A DNA stretch of 64,000 nucleotides from Pseudomonadaceae bacterium (lineage in GTDB: Bacteria > Pseudomonadota > Gammaproteobacteria > Pseudomonadales > Azotimanducaceae), in the NCBI GenBank assembly GCA_024743435.1, contig JANSWO010000010.1, positions 1 to 64,000 of the forward strand. Direction: 5' to 3'. This document shows, one piece after another, positions 18,905 through 29,509 of this stretch (within the stretch, counting starts at the first letter, position 1; the number at the start of each line of letters is the position of its first letter). The notes below the pieces were generated by a model. The model was given only the letters and a program-made list of their open reading frames with translations. It did not search any database and had not been told where the DNA came from. The position numbers and the translations under genes are program-made.

Positions 18905-19600
18905 GTGTCCGACCTCGAAGACCACGTAACGCTCCTACCGCCGACGGTAGATACGGATTCCCTGCCGCGGTACATCTGTGTTGAAGGCCCAATCGGCGTG
19001 GGCAAAACCACGCTGGCTCGCAAGCTCGCCGATACGTTTCAATATCAAACGCTGCTCGAAGGCGCGCAGGCGAACCCGTTTCTACCCAGGTTCTATCGCG
19101 ACCCGAAACGCTTCGCCCTGGCCACTCAATTGTCCTTCTTGCTCGAGCGCGCCAGGCAGCTAACGGAGCTGAAAGAAGGTGACATGCACGGTGCGACGGT
19201 TGTTGCGGATTTCCTGATCGAAAAAGATCGGCTGTTCGCTGAGTTAACGCTCGATGCAAACGAGTTGGACATCTATCGGCAAATTTACGACTCCCTCGAC
19301 ATCCGGCCACCGAAACCTGATCTGGTTCTATATCTGCAGGCGCCAGTAGACATTCTGCATCGCCGCATTCGCAGCCGAGGCGTCGCAACTGAGCAGCGGA
19401 TGGACACCGACTATCTGCGCGAGCTTTCCGAGAGCTATGCGCGTTTTTTCCACTCGTATCGTGACGCACCTCTACTCATCATCAATGCCGCCGAGATCGA
19501 TTTCGCGCACAATAGAAGCCACTATGAAGCGCTTCTGGAACAGGTGCTGTCGATGGACGGAACCGTTCGATACTTCAATCCACACCCAACTCTGCTATGA
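18905..19600 (+). CDS. Deoxynucleoside kinase
   Basis: Phosphorylates deoxynucleosides (dAdo/dGuo-type kinase) in salvage. The 231-residue product starts with GTG and has the P-loop GPIGVGKT (28-35), an LIEKDRLFAEL segment carrying the substrate-binding DR motif, and the arginine lid HRRIRSRG. This is the P-loop dNK family, not the pteridine pyrophosphokinase FolK that occupies this slot between pcnB and panB in Pseudomonas. Substrate specificity cannot be read out. Confidence 0.9.
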   Translation: MSDLEDHVTLLPPTVDTDSLPRYICVEGPIGVGKTTLARKLADTFQYQTLLEGAQANPFLPRFYRDPKRFALATQLSFLLERARQLTELKEGDMHGATVVADFLIEKDRLFAELTLDANELDIYRQIYDSLDIRPPKPDLVLYLQAPVDILHRRIRSRGVATEQRMDTDYLRELSESYARFFHSYRDAPLLIINAAEIDFAHNRSHYEALLEQVLSMDGTVRYFNPHPTLL

Positions 19601-19684
19601 GTCGGGAGCGTCAACATACGGGGCAGGATGCGGACGCTAGCCAGTCATAGCAGCCCAAACGGCACCGATAGTGAGCACGAGCGA

Positions 19685-20506
19685 ATGAGTAGTCAGTCAA
19701 AACGAAAAGCAGTAACGCTAACAACGCTCATGGCGATGAAAGCACGCGGCGAGAAAATTACGGCGCTTACTGCCTACGACGCCCTGTTCGCAGAACTCAT
19801 ATCCACCGCGGGTGTGGATGTCATTCTCGTCGGCGATTCCCTTGGCATGGTCCTGCAAGGGCACGACAGCACGTTGCCGGTAACCATGGCTGACATGGTG
19901 TACCACATGAACAATGTGCGCCGAGGCAACAACGGTGCGTTGATCATGGCGGATCTTCCGTTCATGTCCTACGCATCAGAGCAGCAGTCACTGCAGAGTG
20001 CAGCCGAGCTGATGCGCGCCGGCGCTCACATCGTCAAATTGGAAGGTGGGGCCTGGCTGGCCGAGAGCACACGAATGCTCGTGGAGCGAGGCATTCCAGT
20101 GTGCGCACATATGGGATTGACGCCACAATCCATAAATCGCATCGGCGGCTATCGAGTCCAGGGACGCGACCCATCCCAGGCCAAAGAGATGATCGATGAA
20201 GCCAAAGTATTACAGGATGCAGGAGCTGCCATCCTGTTGCTGGAATGTGTGCCAGTGGATCTGACCAATGCGATTTCACAAGCACTGGAAGTCCCAGTCA
20301 TTGGCATAGGCGGCGGTCCTGGAGCAGACGGCCAGATCATGGTGATGCACGACATGCTTGGAATAACGCCCTCCAGCATCAGAGTGCCGAAGTTCGTGAA
20401 AAACTTTTTGCCCGAGAGCAAAAACGGTATTGCGGGAGCTTTCGAAGCCTATGTCGAGGCGGTAAAAGGCGGCGTATTCCCGGGGCCAGAGCATTCCTTC
20501 ACCTGA
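19685..20506 (+). CDS. panB: Ketopantoate hydroxymethyltransferase
   Basis: First committed step of pantothenate (CoA) synthesis: adds a hydroxymethyl group to ketoisovalerate. The 273-residue protein from the ATG at 19685 carries the family blocks [20 protein letters not shown] and AHMGLTPQS; metal-ligand aspartates are in VGDS and MADLPF. A start at 19628 would add 19 unmatched residues. panC follows 48 bp downstream. Confidence 0.97.
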   Translation: MSSQSKRKAVTLTTLMAMKARGEKITALTAYDALFAELISTAGVDVILVGDSLGMVLQGHDSTLPVTMADMVYHMNNVRRGNNGALIMADLPFMSYASEQQSLQSAAELMRAGAHIVKLEGGAWLAESTRMLVERGIPVCAHMGLTPQSINRIGGYRVQGRDPSQAKEMIDEAKVLQDAGAAILLLECVPVDLTNAISQALEVPVIGIGGGPGADGQIMVMHDMLGITPSSIRVPKFVKNFLPESKNGIAGAFEAYVEAVKGGVFPGPEHSFT

Positions 20507-20554
20507 TCAACAATCAGGTTGGTGAGTGTGGTGATTTAGGGAGAGTCATTCAGC

Positions 20555-21403
20555 GTGCAGATCATCAAGAGCATTTCTGAGCTTCGCACAGCGCTGCAGA
20601 ATCGCAGTCACGGGCGAACGGTTGGGCTTGTGCCGACCATGGGCAACCTGCATGAGGGGCATCTCGAACTCGCAAAACACTGTCGCGACCGCTGCGACAT
20701 TGTTGTTGCATCGGTGTTCGTGAATCCAAAACAGTTTGGCGAGGCAGAGGATTTTTCCGACTACCCTCGCACCCTCGAGGATGACGCCGACTTGCTTGCG
20801 GCGGCGGGTACCGACTACGTCTTCGCACCGACAGACGATGCGATGTATCCGGGCGGCCATGCCAGCGCGACCAACATCTCGGTGACAACTCTGTCGAGCG
20901 AGCTGTGCGGCGAGCATCGGCCCGGGCACTTCGACGGTGTCGCAACGGTTGTCACAAAGCTATTCAATATCGTCATGCCCGATATGGCGTTCTTCGGCGA
21001 AAAGGACTGGCAGCAGCTCACCATTCTTTCCCGCATGGTTGCGGACCTCAACATGCCAATTCAGGTCATTGGCGTGCCCACCGTGCGCGCACCGGATGGC
21101 CTTGCGCTGTCGAGTCGCAACCAATATCTGAGTGAAGAGGAGCGCCAGCAGGCCCCCGTTTTATACCGGACACTTATGGATATCGTGCACGCACTGCAAG
21201 CTGGCGCTACTAGCTTCGACCGACTGGAGCACACCGCCAGAGTGGCTCTTCGGAGCGCGGGCTTCGAGGTAGATTACGTCTCCATACGGCATGCCGACAC
21301 CCTCGCGCCCGCCACGGAAGAAGATCAGCATTATCGAGTACTCGCCGCCGCCCACCTGGGTAAGGCCCGGTTAATTGACAACGTTGGGCTGGACCTACGA
21401 TGA
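20555..21403 (+). CDS. panC: Pantothenate synthetase
   Basis: Joins pantoate and beta-alanine using ATP. The 282-residue protein starts with GTG (20555) and has the nucleotidyl-transferase motif VPTMGNLHEGHL, FGEKDWQQL and the KMSKS-like LSSRN region. The stop overlaps the pgi start as ATGA. panD, which makes beta-alanine and usually follows panC in relatives, is not in this cluster. Confidence 0.98.
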   Translation: MQIIKSISELRTALQNRSHGRTVGLVPTMGNLHEGHLELAKHCRDRCDIVVASVFVNPKQFGEAEDFSDYPRTLEDDADLLAAAGTDYVFAPTDDAMYPGGHASATNISVTTLSSELCGEHRPGHFDGVATVVTKLFNIVMPDMAFFGEKDWQQLTILSRMVADLNMPIQVIGVPTVRAPDGLALSSRNQYLSEEERQQAPVLYRTLMDIVHALQAGATSFDRLEHTARVALRSAGFEVDYVSIRHADTLAPATEEDQHYRVLAAAHLGKARLIDNVGLDLR

Positions 21404-23007
21404 CAAACACTCAGTCAGGCGGCGCGCGCCCCAGCGAGCTACCGGCATGGCAGGAGCTTGCCCAACTGGCGGCCAGCATCGCCGACGTGCCGTCGATAGA
21501 ACTGACGAAACAACGACATACGAATCCGGCCAGCACGATTGATGTCGCTGGTTTGCATATCGATTTCAGCAAGCAGCGCATCAACGATTCCATCGCTACA
21601 ACGCTTGTGCTGCTGGCGCAGCAGAGTGGATTGGCTGACGCCATCGACGCCCAGTTTCGCGGCGATCACATAAACAACAGCGAAAACCGAGCCGTGCTGC
21701 ACAGCGCGTTGCGTGCACCGAAGAACAAGCGTCCGGCCTCAGTAGCCGACTCCATCGAGAACGAACAGCAGCGGCTGCTCGAATTCGCCGAGAGTGTTCG
21801 AAGCACACAGTTGCGCGGTTTCACTGGCAAAGCGTTCACCGACGTCGTTCACATTGGTATCGGCGGATCACATCTCGGGCCAGAACTGGTTTATCGCGCT
21901 CTGGGACCAGGCGATGGTCCAAGCGTGCACTTTGTCGCCAACGTTGACGGCGCGGCACTGGCGGAGCTACTACCGAAGCTGGATCCGGAACGCACCCTCG
22001 TCACTATCGTCTCCAAGTCCTTTACAACCGCAGAGACAAAAGCGAACGCCGACAGTATGCGTTCCTGGTTTATAGAACGAACCGGGCGACCGGATGCTAT
22101 CGCCTCACACTTCTGCGCCGTCAGTACCAACCTGGATGCCATCGATGAATTCGGGTTGGACCGCAATCGGGTGTTCACGATGTGGGACTGGGTAGGTGGT
22201 CGCTACTCCGTCTGGAGCTCCGTCGGGTTACCGATTGCCTTGGCGCTCGGCAGGGAAGGCTTCTTGAGTTTTCTCAACGGCGCTCATGCGATGGACGATC
22301 ACTTCTGCCATGCAGACTGGTCAGAAAACGCGCCGGTGCAGATGGCGCTATCCAGCATCTGGAACACTAACTTCCTGGGCGCAACCAGCCTCGCCGTTCT
22401 ACCCTACGATCGGCGCCTGGCGTTACTGCCGGATTTTTTGCAGCAGCTCGACATGGAGAGCAACGGCAAGCGAGTACATCGGGACGGCAGCGATGTGACC
22501 ATCAATACCGCCACCGTGCTTTGGGGCGGCGAAGAAACAAACGGTCAGCACGCTTTCCACCAACAGTTACACCAGGGCACGCAGTCGTTCAGTGCAGATT
22601 TTCTCGCTGTCATCGAACCTGATCATCCGCGCCAGGAACATCACAATGCGCTGCTCGCCAACTGCCTCGCACAAAGTCAGGCGATGTTACTGGGCAGGGA
22701 AACAGACGAAGCACATCGCCGCGTTCCCGGCAGCCGAGCTACGACGACGATTCTGCTGGCGGCGCTAACGCCATACACGATGGGCGCCCTTCTAGCCCTC
22801 TACGAGCAAAAGGTGTTCTGTCAGGGTGTGATCTGGCAGATCAATTCATTCGATCAGTGGGGTGTGGAGCTAGGCAAACAGCTCGCCGAACCGATTCTCG
22901 CCGCACTCGTCGACGACTCCTCCAAAACGAACACCGGCGATGCGCAGGACCCTTCGACGCAGGCGCTGCTGGCGCAAATTGAACAGAAGCGAAATCATCA
23001 TGAGTGA
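21400..23007 (+). CDS. pgi: Glucose-6-phosphate isomerase
   Basis: Interconverts glucose-6-P and fructose-6-P. The 535-residue protein has the PGI signatures [12 protein letters not shown] and [13 protein letters not shown], the catalytic-glutamate region ([13 protein letters not shown]), [10 protein letters not shown] and the C-terminal [12 protein letters not shown] lysine. It overlaps panC by 4 bp and acs by 8 bp, so the three are translationally linked. Confidence 0.98.
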   Translation: MTNTQSGGARPSELPAWQELAQLAASIADVPSIELTKQRHTNPASTIDVAGLHIDFSKQRINDSIATTLVLLAQQSGLADAIDAQFRGDHINNSENRAVLHSALRAPKNKRPASVADSIENEQQRLLEFAESVRSTQLRGFTGKAFTDVVHIGIGGSHLGPELVYRALGPGDGPSVHFVANVDGAALAELLPKLDPERTLVTIVSKSFTTAETKANADSMRSWFIERTGRPDAIASHFCAVSTNLDAIDEFGLDRNRVFTMWDWVGGRYSVWSSVGLPIALALGREGFLSFLNGAHAMDDHFCHADWSENAPVQMALSSIWNTNFLGATSLAVLPYDRRLALLPDFLQQLDMESNGKRVHRDGSDVTINTATVLWGGEETNGQHAFHQQLHQGTQSFSADFLAVIEPDHPRQEHHNALLANCLAQSQAMLLGRETDEAHRRVPGSRATTTILLAALTPYTMGALLALYEQKVFCQGVIWQINSFDQWGVELGKQLAEPILAALVDDSSKTNTGDAQDPSTQALLAQIEQKRNHHE

Positions 23008-24937
23008 TCTATACCCCGTACCGGCCGAATTTCTGCAACGCGCACATCTCAACGATGCGGACTACCAACGCATGTACAGCCAATCCATCAATGAGCCAGA
23101 GGCATTCTGGGCTGAGCAGGCCACGGCATTCATCGACTGGAGCAAACCATGGAATAAAGTCGTCGAAGCTGATTTTCCAAACGGCAACATCTCCTGGTTC
23201 GATGGCGCAGAGTTGAACGTTGCATACAACTGCATCGACCGTCACTTGCCGCAGCGCGCAGAGCAGACTGCAATCATCTGGGAGGGCGATGATCCGGCTG
23301 ACTCCAAGACCATCACCTACCAGCAATTGCACGACGAGGTAAGCAAGCTCGCTGGTGGGCTGACCAGCCGCGGCGTCAAACGCGGCGATCGTGTTTGCAT
23401 ATACATGCCGATGATCCCTGAGGCCGCATACGCCATGCTCGCGTGCGCGCGTATCGGCGCTATTCACTCTGTTGTTTTCGGTGGTTTCTCTCCGCAATCA
23501 CTGCGCGATCGCATACTCGACTCAGACTGCCAATGTGTGATTACCGCAGACGAAGGCGTTCGCGGCGGCAAGCCTATTCCACTGAAGGCAAACACTGACG
23601 AAGCTGTGGCTGGCTGCCCCAACGTACACAGCGTGGTGACGGTTCGCCGAACCGGCGCGTCGGTCAGCTGGAACTCCGATCGGGATGTTTGGTACTCCGA
23701 GCTCACCTCGGATCAACCTACGACGTTCGAGCCCGTCGCCATGGCCTCAGAGGATCCGCTCTTCATTCTTTACACGTCTGGTTCCACCGGCAAGCCCAAG
23801 GGCGTTCAGCATGGCAGCGGCGGCTATTTGCTGCATGCCGCGATGACCCACAAATACGTCTTCGATTATCACGATGGTGATATCTACTGGTGCACAGCCG
23901 ACGTTGGCTGGATCACCGGGCACTCCTACATCGTGTATGGGCCGCTCGCAAACGGCGCAACGACACTCATGTTTGAGGGGGTTCCTACCTACCCGGATTC
24001 CTCTCGTTGCTGGCAGGTGATCGACAAACACAAGGTCAACATTTTCTATACGGCGCCAACGGCTTTGCGGCAGCTAATGAGCCAGGGCAATGATCCGGTC
24101 ACCAGCACTGATCGCAGCAGCCTGCGCCTGCTTGGCAGCGTTGGCGAACCAATCAACCCGGAAGCCTGGGAATGGTACTACCACGTTGTGGGTGATGGCC
24201 GTTGCCCCATCGTTGATACGTGGTGGCAAACCGAAACCGGGGGCATCATGATCACGCCATTACCCGGTGCGACCGCATTGAAGCCAGGCTCGGCCACCCG
24301 CCCGTTTTTCGGGGTGACGCCGGCTCTGGTGGATACCGAAGGCAATGTCATTGAAGAAACAGAAGCCTCTGGGAATCTGGTGATAACCAGCAGCTGGCCC
24401 GGTCAGATCCGAACCGTCTATGGCGACCACCAACGCGTGATCGACACGTACTACAGCACCTATAAGGGCTTCTATTTTACCGGCGATGGCGCTCGGCGCG
24501 ACGCTGATGGCTACTACTGGATAACCGGCCGTGTCGACGATGTCATGAACATCTCCGGACACCGGATGGGAACCGCGGAAGTTGAGAATGCTCTAGTGGA
24601 GCATGATGGCGTCGCTGAGGCGGCGGTTGTGGGCTTCCCTCACGACGTCAAAGGCGAAGGCATCTACGCCTATGTGACGCTGATGACAGCCAACCATGAC
24701 GACCCAGACAAACTACGCGAGGAACTCATTGCGCTGGTCCGCTCTGAGATCGGCCCTATCGCCAAACCCGACCACATTCAGTTCGCTCCTGGGTTGCCGA
24801 AAACGCGTTCCGGCAAAATCATGCGCAGAATCCTGCGCAAGATCGCGGCGAACGAACTGGATAACCTCGGCGACACGTCCACACTCGCGGATCCGAGTGT
24901 GGTTGACGATCTGATCGCGAACCGGGGTAATCGCTAG
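23000..24937 (+). CDS. acs: Acetyl-coenzyme A synthetase
   Basis: Activates acetate to acetyl-CoA via acetyl-AMP. I use the ATG at 23000 (645 residues), which overlaps the end of pgi; the open frame extends back to 22940 but that part is inside pgi. The adenylate-forming motifs [14 protein letters not shown] and [10 protein letters not shown] are clear, and the C-terminal [11 protein letters not shown] carries the lysine that is acetylated in the family to switch the enzyme off. Its last codons form the first unit of a tandem repeat shared with the convergent ompA-like gene. Confidence 0.98.
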   Translation: MSDLYPVPAEFLQRAHLNDADYQRMYSQSINEPEAFWAEQATAFIDWSKPWNKVVEADFPNGNISWFDGAELNVAYNCIDRHLPQRAEQTAIIWEGDDPADSKTITYQQLHDEVSKLAGGLTSRGVKRGDRVCIYMPMIPEAAYAMLACARIGAIHSVVFGGFSPQSLRDRILDSDCQCVITADEGVRGGKPIPLKANTDEAVAGCPNVHSVVTVRRTGASVSWNSDRDVWYSELTSDQPTTFEPVAMASEDPLFILYTSGSTGKPKGVQHGSGGYLLHAAMTHKYVFDYHDGDIYWCTADVGWITGHSYIVYGPLANGATTLMFEGVPTYPDSSRCWQVIDKHKVNIFYTAPTALRQLMSQGNDPVTSTDRSSLRLLGSVGEPINPEAWEWYYHVVGDGRCPIVDTWWQTETGGIMITPLPGATALKPGSATRPFFGVTPALVDTEGNVIEETEASGNLVITSSWPGQIRTVYGDHQRVIDTYYSTYKGFYFTGDGARRDADGYYWITGRVDDVMNISGHRMGTAEVENALVEHDGVAEAAVVGFPHDVKGEGIYAYVTLMTANHDDPDKLREELIALVRSEIGPIAKPDHIQFAPGLPKTRSGKIMRRILRKIAANELDNLGDTSTLADPSVVDDLIANRGNR

Positions 24938-25000
24938 GGGGCGACTACCGCGTAATCGCCGGGAGGCGCTTACCACGTAATCGCCGGAAGGCGCTTACCA
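24926..25000. repeat. Three 25-bp tandem hairpin units between acs and ompA-like gene
   Basis: Units at 24926-24950, 24951-24975 and 24976-25000; the last two differ at one base. Each unit contains a near-palindrome GTAATCGCC / GGCGCTTAC around a short loop. The first unit contains the acs stop codon and the last contains the final codons of the convergent gene, so the array spans both 3' ends and could stop transcription in both directions. Confidence 0.8.
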
Positions 25001-26455
25001 CTGCGGATAGAGAACCAGGTCGATACGGCGGTTCTTTCGTCGCCCTTCCTGCGTTTCGTTGTTTGCTATCGGCTGGGTTTCTCCGTAGCCAACGGCTGAC
25101 ACGTTTGCAGCGCTGACGGATCCGCTATTCAGCAGAAACTCGATGACGGCGTTCGCGCGTCGTTTCGACAAATCGAGGTTCGAAAGGTCTGCACCGAACG
25201 AATCTGTATGTCCCTCAACGATTACCGGGGCTTGCGGGAACTCCGCCAAGGCGCCCCGCACTTTGGCCAGGATTTCATCATGCTCCGGCGCGAGCGACGC
25301 CTGCCCGCTGGCGAACGTCAGCCCAACCAGCCGAATGATCAAACGCTCCTGAGAACGGAACACCTCCGCCTCACCCGGTGCAAACAGCGCCTCCATACGC
25401 TGCATACGCTCGCGTTGTTGTTGCTGACGAGCAAGTTCCTGATTCAACCGTTCGCGCGCACGTGATTCGCCGCCCAACTCGTTCTGCAAGCGCTCGACTT
25501 CCTGATCCAGAGCCACAATGTGATCACGGGCCTGATCGTAGTCAGCTTGGCTGCGCGCCATCGACTGCTGTAGATCCACAATACGCGCACGCACTTCCGC
25601 GGCTGCCGCCTTTGGGCCATCGTCAAAGTAGACGGCGCTATCCAGATCCGCAGCGATAGCGCGAATTTCGTTCTGCCACATCAGCAACTCGCTCTCCACC
25701 GCCGCATCCTCTCTGCGCAGGCGTTTAACGAGGGCGCTCACATACTCTGCTCTACGCGCATCATGCAGCGCAGTATTGGCAAGGTCTCTAGGTCGGTCTG
25801 TATCGTAGCGATCACGCGCCAGTTCGCTACGCGCCTGATCCAACAGAGATTGGGCGCGCTGCAGAGATTCAGGCGCGTAGTCATCGGCGTCAGCATCTTT
25901 GGCGCGTTCAATCGAGTTCTCAATTTCAGTGAAAAGCGACACCTCGATCGCAGCTAACTCAGCTTCCCGATAGCCTTCTGTCGCCTTTTCGGCATAACGA
26001 TCTACGCCACGCTCACGATCAGACTCAAGGCGTCGAACTGCGTCGAAGAAGTTCTCCTCTGCATCCGTCCAAAGCTTGCTGGCTGCATCCTTCGCTCCGG
26101 CTTCCTGGGCATCAAGGCGGGCTTGATACGCATCCGATATGCGCGCACGAATGCGGACGCTGACCGTTGCGGCTTCGTCGAACAATTCCTCGGCATCTGC
26201 CAGAAGGCCCTGAATGCGATCCAATTTACCGCCGTCGTCAAATATCTCTTCAGCTTTCAGGTACGCCGCCCCAGCTTTGCCGTAGATTGTTGGCGCAAGA
26301 ACGACAGCGCGCTCCTTGTTCGCACGTTCTAGAGCAGCCTTTGCGTCATTGAACATCGGTCCGCGCAGGCTGGCTTGCAGATCGTCTTCCGCAGCGAACG
26401 TGAAGGATGCGGCTAGCGGCAGCGTCAAAGTAAGGATCATCAACAGCTTTTTCAT
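24995..26455 (-). CDS. OmpA-C-domain protein with DUF4398-like coiled coil
   Basis: An exported, peptidoglycan-associated protein of 486 residues. A signal peptide (1-22, MKKLLMILTLTLPLAASFTF) is followed by long alpha-helical, Glu/Ala/Arg-rich repeats (about 25-345) of the DUF4398 type, then an OmpA-like peptidoglycan-binding domain (about 360-480) with the signature EGHTDSFG, LSKRRANAV and GYGETQP. There is no beta-barrel, so it is a periplasmic spacer-like protein rather than a porin. No lipobox is seen. It stands alone, between the acs end and a repeat-rich region. Confidence 0.88.
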   Translation of the reverse strand: MKKLLMILTLTLPLAASFTFAAEDDLQASLRGPMFNDAKAALERANKERAVVLAPTIYGKAGAAYLKAEEIFDDGGKLDRIQGLLADAEELFDEAATVSVRIRARISDAYQARLDAQEAGAKDAASKLWTDAEENFFDAVRRLESDRERGVDRYAEKATEGYREAELAAIEVSLFTEIENSIERAKDADADDYAPESLQRAQSLLDQARSELARDRYDTDRPRDLANTALHDARRAEYVSALVKRLRREDAAVESELLMWQNEIRAIAADLDSAVYFDDGPKAAAAEVRARIVDLQQSMARSQADYDQARDHIVALDQEVERLQNELGGESRARERLNQELARQQQQRERMQRMEALFAPGEAEVFRSQERLIIRLVGLTFASGQASLAPEHDEILAKVRGALAEFPQAPVIVEGHTDSFGADLSNLDLSKRRANAVIEFLLNSGSVSAANVSAVGYGETQPIANNETQEGRRKNRRIDLVLYPQW

Positions 26456-26583
26456 GCGCTTCTCCGCAGTCGTTGTTCCGGACGTAATGTAAACGGTGGT
26501 TGGCTAGATCCGGCACCACCGATGCGAACGGACATACTATCATTCGTCTGCACGAGGAGACGGGCGCGAAGCATTCGAAGACA

Positions 26584-26880
26584 CGGTCAGACCGACGTCT
26601 TCACGAGGAGAGGGAGGCGAAGCATCCAGCGACACGGTGATCTCATCAGCGAAGGAGATCGCCACACCTTCCGATCTCGATGAGCCCGTCGGTTCGCGAT
26701 GATGGGGTTGAGCGCGGTCTCAATGAAGAGATGCTGAGCATGCGATGACGCGGTCAGACCGACGTCTTCACGAGGAGAGGGAGGCGAAGCATCCAGCGAC
26801 GTGGTGATCTCATCAGCGAAGGAGATCCCCACACCTTCCGATCTCGATGAGCCCGTCGGTTCGCGATGATGGGGTTGAGC
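26584..26880. repeat. 130-bp direct repeat, two copies
   Basis: Copy 1 at 26584-26713 and copy 2 at 26751-26880, offset 167 bp. By eye they differ at three positions only (two in GACACGG versus GACGTGG, one in GATCGCC versus GATCCCC). A 37-bp unique stretch separates them. Words such as GAAGGAGATCGCC and GCGATGATGGGG also occur in modified form in the repeats near 49.8 and 60.8 kb, so they may belong to one dispersed family. Confidence 0.9.
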
Positions 26881-26922
26881 ACGCCGAGTCCTGCTACTTT
26901 GCCAATGAGAAATGGACGGGGC

Positions 26923-26953
26923 AAAAAAAAGCCGGCCTTATGGCCGGCTTTTT
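26923..26953 (-). terminator. Rho-independent terminator of pnp
   Basis: GC-rich stem GCCGGCC / GGCCGGC with a 4-base loop, 15 bp beyond the pnp stop, followed on the minus strand by eight T residues. An A-run on the other side makes it symmetric, so it could also act on plus-strand transcripts. Confidence 0.9.
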
Positions 26954-26967
26954 CGGTTTCTGCGCTA

Positions 26968-29061
26968 TCAGGATCTGTAGCTTTCGACTTCCTTCATCGA
27001 GAGCTTGATGCGACCACGTTGGTCAACATCCAGACATACCACTTCAATGTCCTGACCCTCTTCGAGGTAGTCCGACACTTTCTCAACACGCTCTTCAGCA
27101 ATCTGAGAAATGTGCAGCAGACCATCCGTTCCCGGGAAGATCGTGATGAACGCGCCGAAATCGACGATTCGTGCAACCTTGCCCTTGTAGATCTTGCCGA
27201 CTTCAGCTTCAGCCGTTACTTCTTCGATACGGGCAATCGCCGCGTCTCGCGCTTCCGCTGTGGCCGCGTAAATCTTTACGCTACCGTCGTCGTCAATATC
27301 GATTTCGCAACCGGTGGTTTCGACAATGCTGCGAATGGTCGCGCCGCCTTTACCAATCACGTCACGAATCTTGTCCTGATCAACTTTCACAACCGTGATC
27401 GTTGGGGCATTTTCTGAGACGGAATCGCGCGACTTGTCGATTACCTTGTTCATCTCGCCAAGGATGTGCATGCGAGCTTCATTCGCCTGCGCTAGTGCCT
27501 GGTCCATGATCTCTTCGGTGATGCCATCGATCTTGATGTCCATCTGAAGCGCGGTGATACCTTCAGCGGTGCCCGCGACCTTGAAGTCCATGTCACCGAG
27601 GTGGTCTTCATCGCCCAGGATATCGGTTAGCACGGCAAAGCGATTGCCTTCTTTGACAAGGCCCATCGCAACACCAGCAACTGGCGCCTTCATCGGAACA
27701 CCAGCGTCCATCAGAGCAAGTGAGGTGCCACAAACCGACGCCATTGAACTGGAACCGTTGGATTCGGTGATCTCTGAGACAACACGCAACGTGTACGGAA
27801 ACTCTTCCGGATCAGGCAGCACAGCCGACACACCGCGACGAGCCAGCCAACCGTGGCCAACTTCGCGACGCTTCGGGCCACCCATGAAGCCAGCTTCACC
27901 GACGCTGTAGGGAGGGAAGTTGTAGTGCAGCATGAAGTAGTCTTTGTAGCTGCCCTCAAGCGCATCAACCATTGCCGCATCACGCTGGGTACCCAGTGTT
28001 GCGACAACAATCGCCTGCGTCTCGCCTCGCGTGAAGAGTGCGCTGCCGTGCGTTTTCGGCAACATACCTACTTCAACTTCGATTGGGCGCACGGTGCGAA
28101 GGTCACGACCATCGATGCGAGGCTCGCCTTCGATGACGCGATTGCGGACCGTGCTCTTCTCAATTTTGCCAAACGCCCCGCTGACATCGTCAACGCTGTA
28201 CTGGGCATCGTCGCCGCTAGTAAGCGCTTCCACGGTTTTGTTGCGAGCCGCTCGGACTGCATCCTGTCGCTCAGCTTTGTCGGTGATGCGATATGCCGCG
28301 CCAAGATCGGCAGCGGCAATTGTCGATACTTTCTCGGCCAGTGACTCATCCGCCGCCGGTGCCTGCCAGTCCCACTTGGGCTTGCCAGCTTCAGCGGTTA
28401 ACTCGTTGATGGCTTTGATGGCAACCTGCATTTCCTGATGGGCGTAGAGGACAGCACCCAGCATCAGATCTTCGGGAAGCTCTTTTGCTTCAGATTCAAC
28501 CATCAGCACGGCGCCTTCGGTGCCTGCAACAGCCATATTGAGCAGCGAGTCTTCTAGCTCAGCAGCGCCCGGGTTAACCAGGTACTCACCGTCCTTGAAG
28601 CCGATGCGTGCACCGGCGATCGGGCCCGCAAACGGTACGCCAGACAGCGACAGCGCGGCAGAAGCACCGATCATAGAAATGATGTCCGGATCCTGATCTT
28701 TATCGGTCGACATGACCGTACAGATCACCTGAACTTCATTGAGGAAACCTTTAGGGAACAACGGACGCAGAGGCCGGTCGATCAAGCGGCAGGTCAGCGT
28801 TTCTTTCTCAGAAGGCCGGCCTTCCCTGCGGAAGAATCCGCCAGGGATCTTGCCGGCAGCGTACGTCTTTTCCTGATAGTTAACGGTCAGCGGAAAGAAC
28901 GCCTGACCGGGGCGTGCTTCTTTTGCCGCCACAACCGTACACAGAACAACGACGTCGCCCATGCTGGCCATTACTGAACCGGTCGCTTGCTTTGCGACCT
29001 TGTTGGTTTCCAGGGTGACCTGCTGGCCCCCGAATGTGAATGTCTTCGATATCGGATTCAA
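26968..29061 (-). CDS. pnp: Polyribonucleotide nucleotidyltransferase (PNPase)
   Basis: 3'-to-5' phosphorolytic exoribonuclease, part of the RNA degradosome. The 697-residue protein has two RNase PH domains ([22 protein letters not shown] in the first; core [12 protein letters not shown] in the second), a KH domain ([15 protein letters not shown] near 565) and an S1 domain ([20 protein letters not shown] near 635). The start is a TTG codon with an AGGAG 8 bases upstream. It lies downstream of rpsO with an RNase III-like hairpin between, and ends at a strong terminator. Confidence 0.98.
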   Translation of the reverse strand: MNPISKTFTFGGQQVTLETNKVAKQATGSVMASMGDVVVLCTVVAAKEARPGQAFFPLTVNYQEKTYAAGKIPGGFFRREGRPSEKETLTCRLIDRPLRPLFPKGFLNEVQVICTVMSTDKDQDPDIISMIGASAALSLSGVPFAGPIAGARIGFKDGEYLVNPGAAELEDSLLNMAVAGTEGAVLMVESEAKELPEDLMLGAVLYAHQEMQVAIKAINELTAEAGKPKWDWQAPAADESLAEKVSTIAAADLGAAYRITDKAERQDAVRAARNKTVEALTSGDDAQYSVDDVSGAFGKIEKSTVRNRVIEGEPRIDGRDLRTVRPIEVEVGMLPKTHGSALFTRGETQAIVVATLGTQRDAAMVDALEGSYKDYFMLHYNFPPYSVGEAGFMGGPKRREVGHGWLARRGVSAVLPDPEEFPYTLRVVSEITESNGSSSMASVCGTSLALMDAGVPMKAPVAGVAMGLVKEGNRFAVLTDILGDEDHLGDMDFKVAGTAEGITALQMDIKIDGITEEIMDQALAQANEARMHILGEMNKVIDKSRDSVSENAPTITVVKVDQDKIRDVIGKGGATIRSIVETTGCEIDIDDDGSVKIYAATAEARDAAIARIEEVTAEAEVGKIYKGKVARIVDFGAFITIFPGTDGLLHISQIAEERVEKVSDYLEEGQDIEVVCLDVDQRGRIKLSMKEVESYRS

Positions 29062-29128
29062 ATTCTCTTCTCCTTTGAGGCAGGACCTATTTCCTGCGCT
29101 ACGACTTACTACTTAATAAATTCCTGTC

Positions 29129-29159
29129 TGTGCCTGCCGAACCACAGCTCGGCGGCACA
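29129..29159 (-). ncRNA. rpsO-pnp intergenic hairpin
   Basis: Minus strand forms a stem TGTGCC + GCCGA / TCGGC + GGCACA with one bulge and an 8-base loop. In E. coli a hairpin at this point is cut by RNase III and lets PNPase repress its own mRNA; the same use is inferred here. No T-run follows, so it is not a good terminator. Confidence 0.6.
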
Positions 29160-29172
29160 AGTGAAATTCGGG

Positions 29173-29442
29173 TTATCGACGCAGGCCAAGGCTCTTAATG
29201 AGAGCGGCGTAACGATCAGTATTCTTGGACTTCAGATAGTCCAGCAATTTGCGTCGCTGGTTCACCATACGAATCAGACCGCGACGAGAGTGGTGATCTT
29301 TCTTGTGCTCCTTGAAGTGATCCTGGAGCGTATTGATGTTGTGTGTCAGCAGCGCAACCTGCACTTCCGGCGAGCCTGTGTCGCCTTCAGATTGCTGGTA
29401 CTGCTTTACGATGTCGTCTTTCTGTTGGGCAGTGAGTGCCAT
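29173..29442 (-). CDS. rpsO: Ribosomal protein S15
   Basis: Binds the central domain of 16S rRNA in the 30S subunit. Start chosen at the ATG at 29442 (89 residues, the usual size) because the AGGAG sits 6 bases upstream of it; the ATG two codons earlier would be directly against the SD. Signature blocks [14 protein letters not shown] and [12 protein letters not shown] are intact. Confidence 0.98.
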   Translation of the reverse strand: MALTAQQKDDIVKQYQQSEGDTGSPEVQVALLTHNINTLQDHFKEHKKDHHSRRGLIRMVNQRRKLLDYLKSKNTDRYAALIKSLGLRR

Positions 29443-29509
29443 TTCCATCTCCTGATTAACATGCCATTAAGCAAACCGACTGACCGCGCATGTTTACAGC
29501 CATCGGCGT

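Larger units (their letters stand above)
26456..26967. other. Repeat-rich intergenic region upstream of the ompA-like gene
   Basis: About 510 bases with no convincing gene. It holds two near-identical 130-bp copies (separate entry), a degenerate third piece around 26546-26581 with the words CACGAGGAGA and GCGAAGCATTC, and the pnp terminator. A 5' region and promoter for the ompA-like gene must lie at its left end, but I see no strong -10/-35 pair. Confidence 0.7.
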
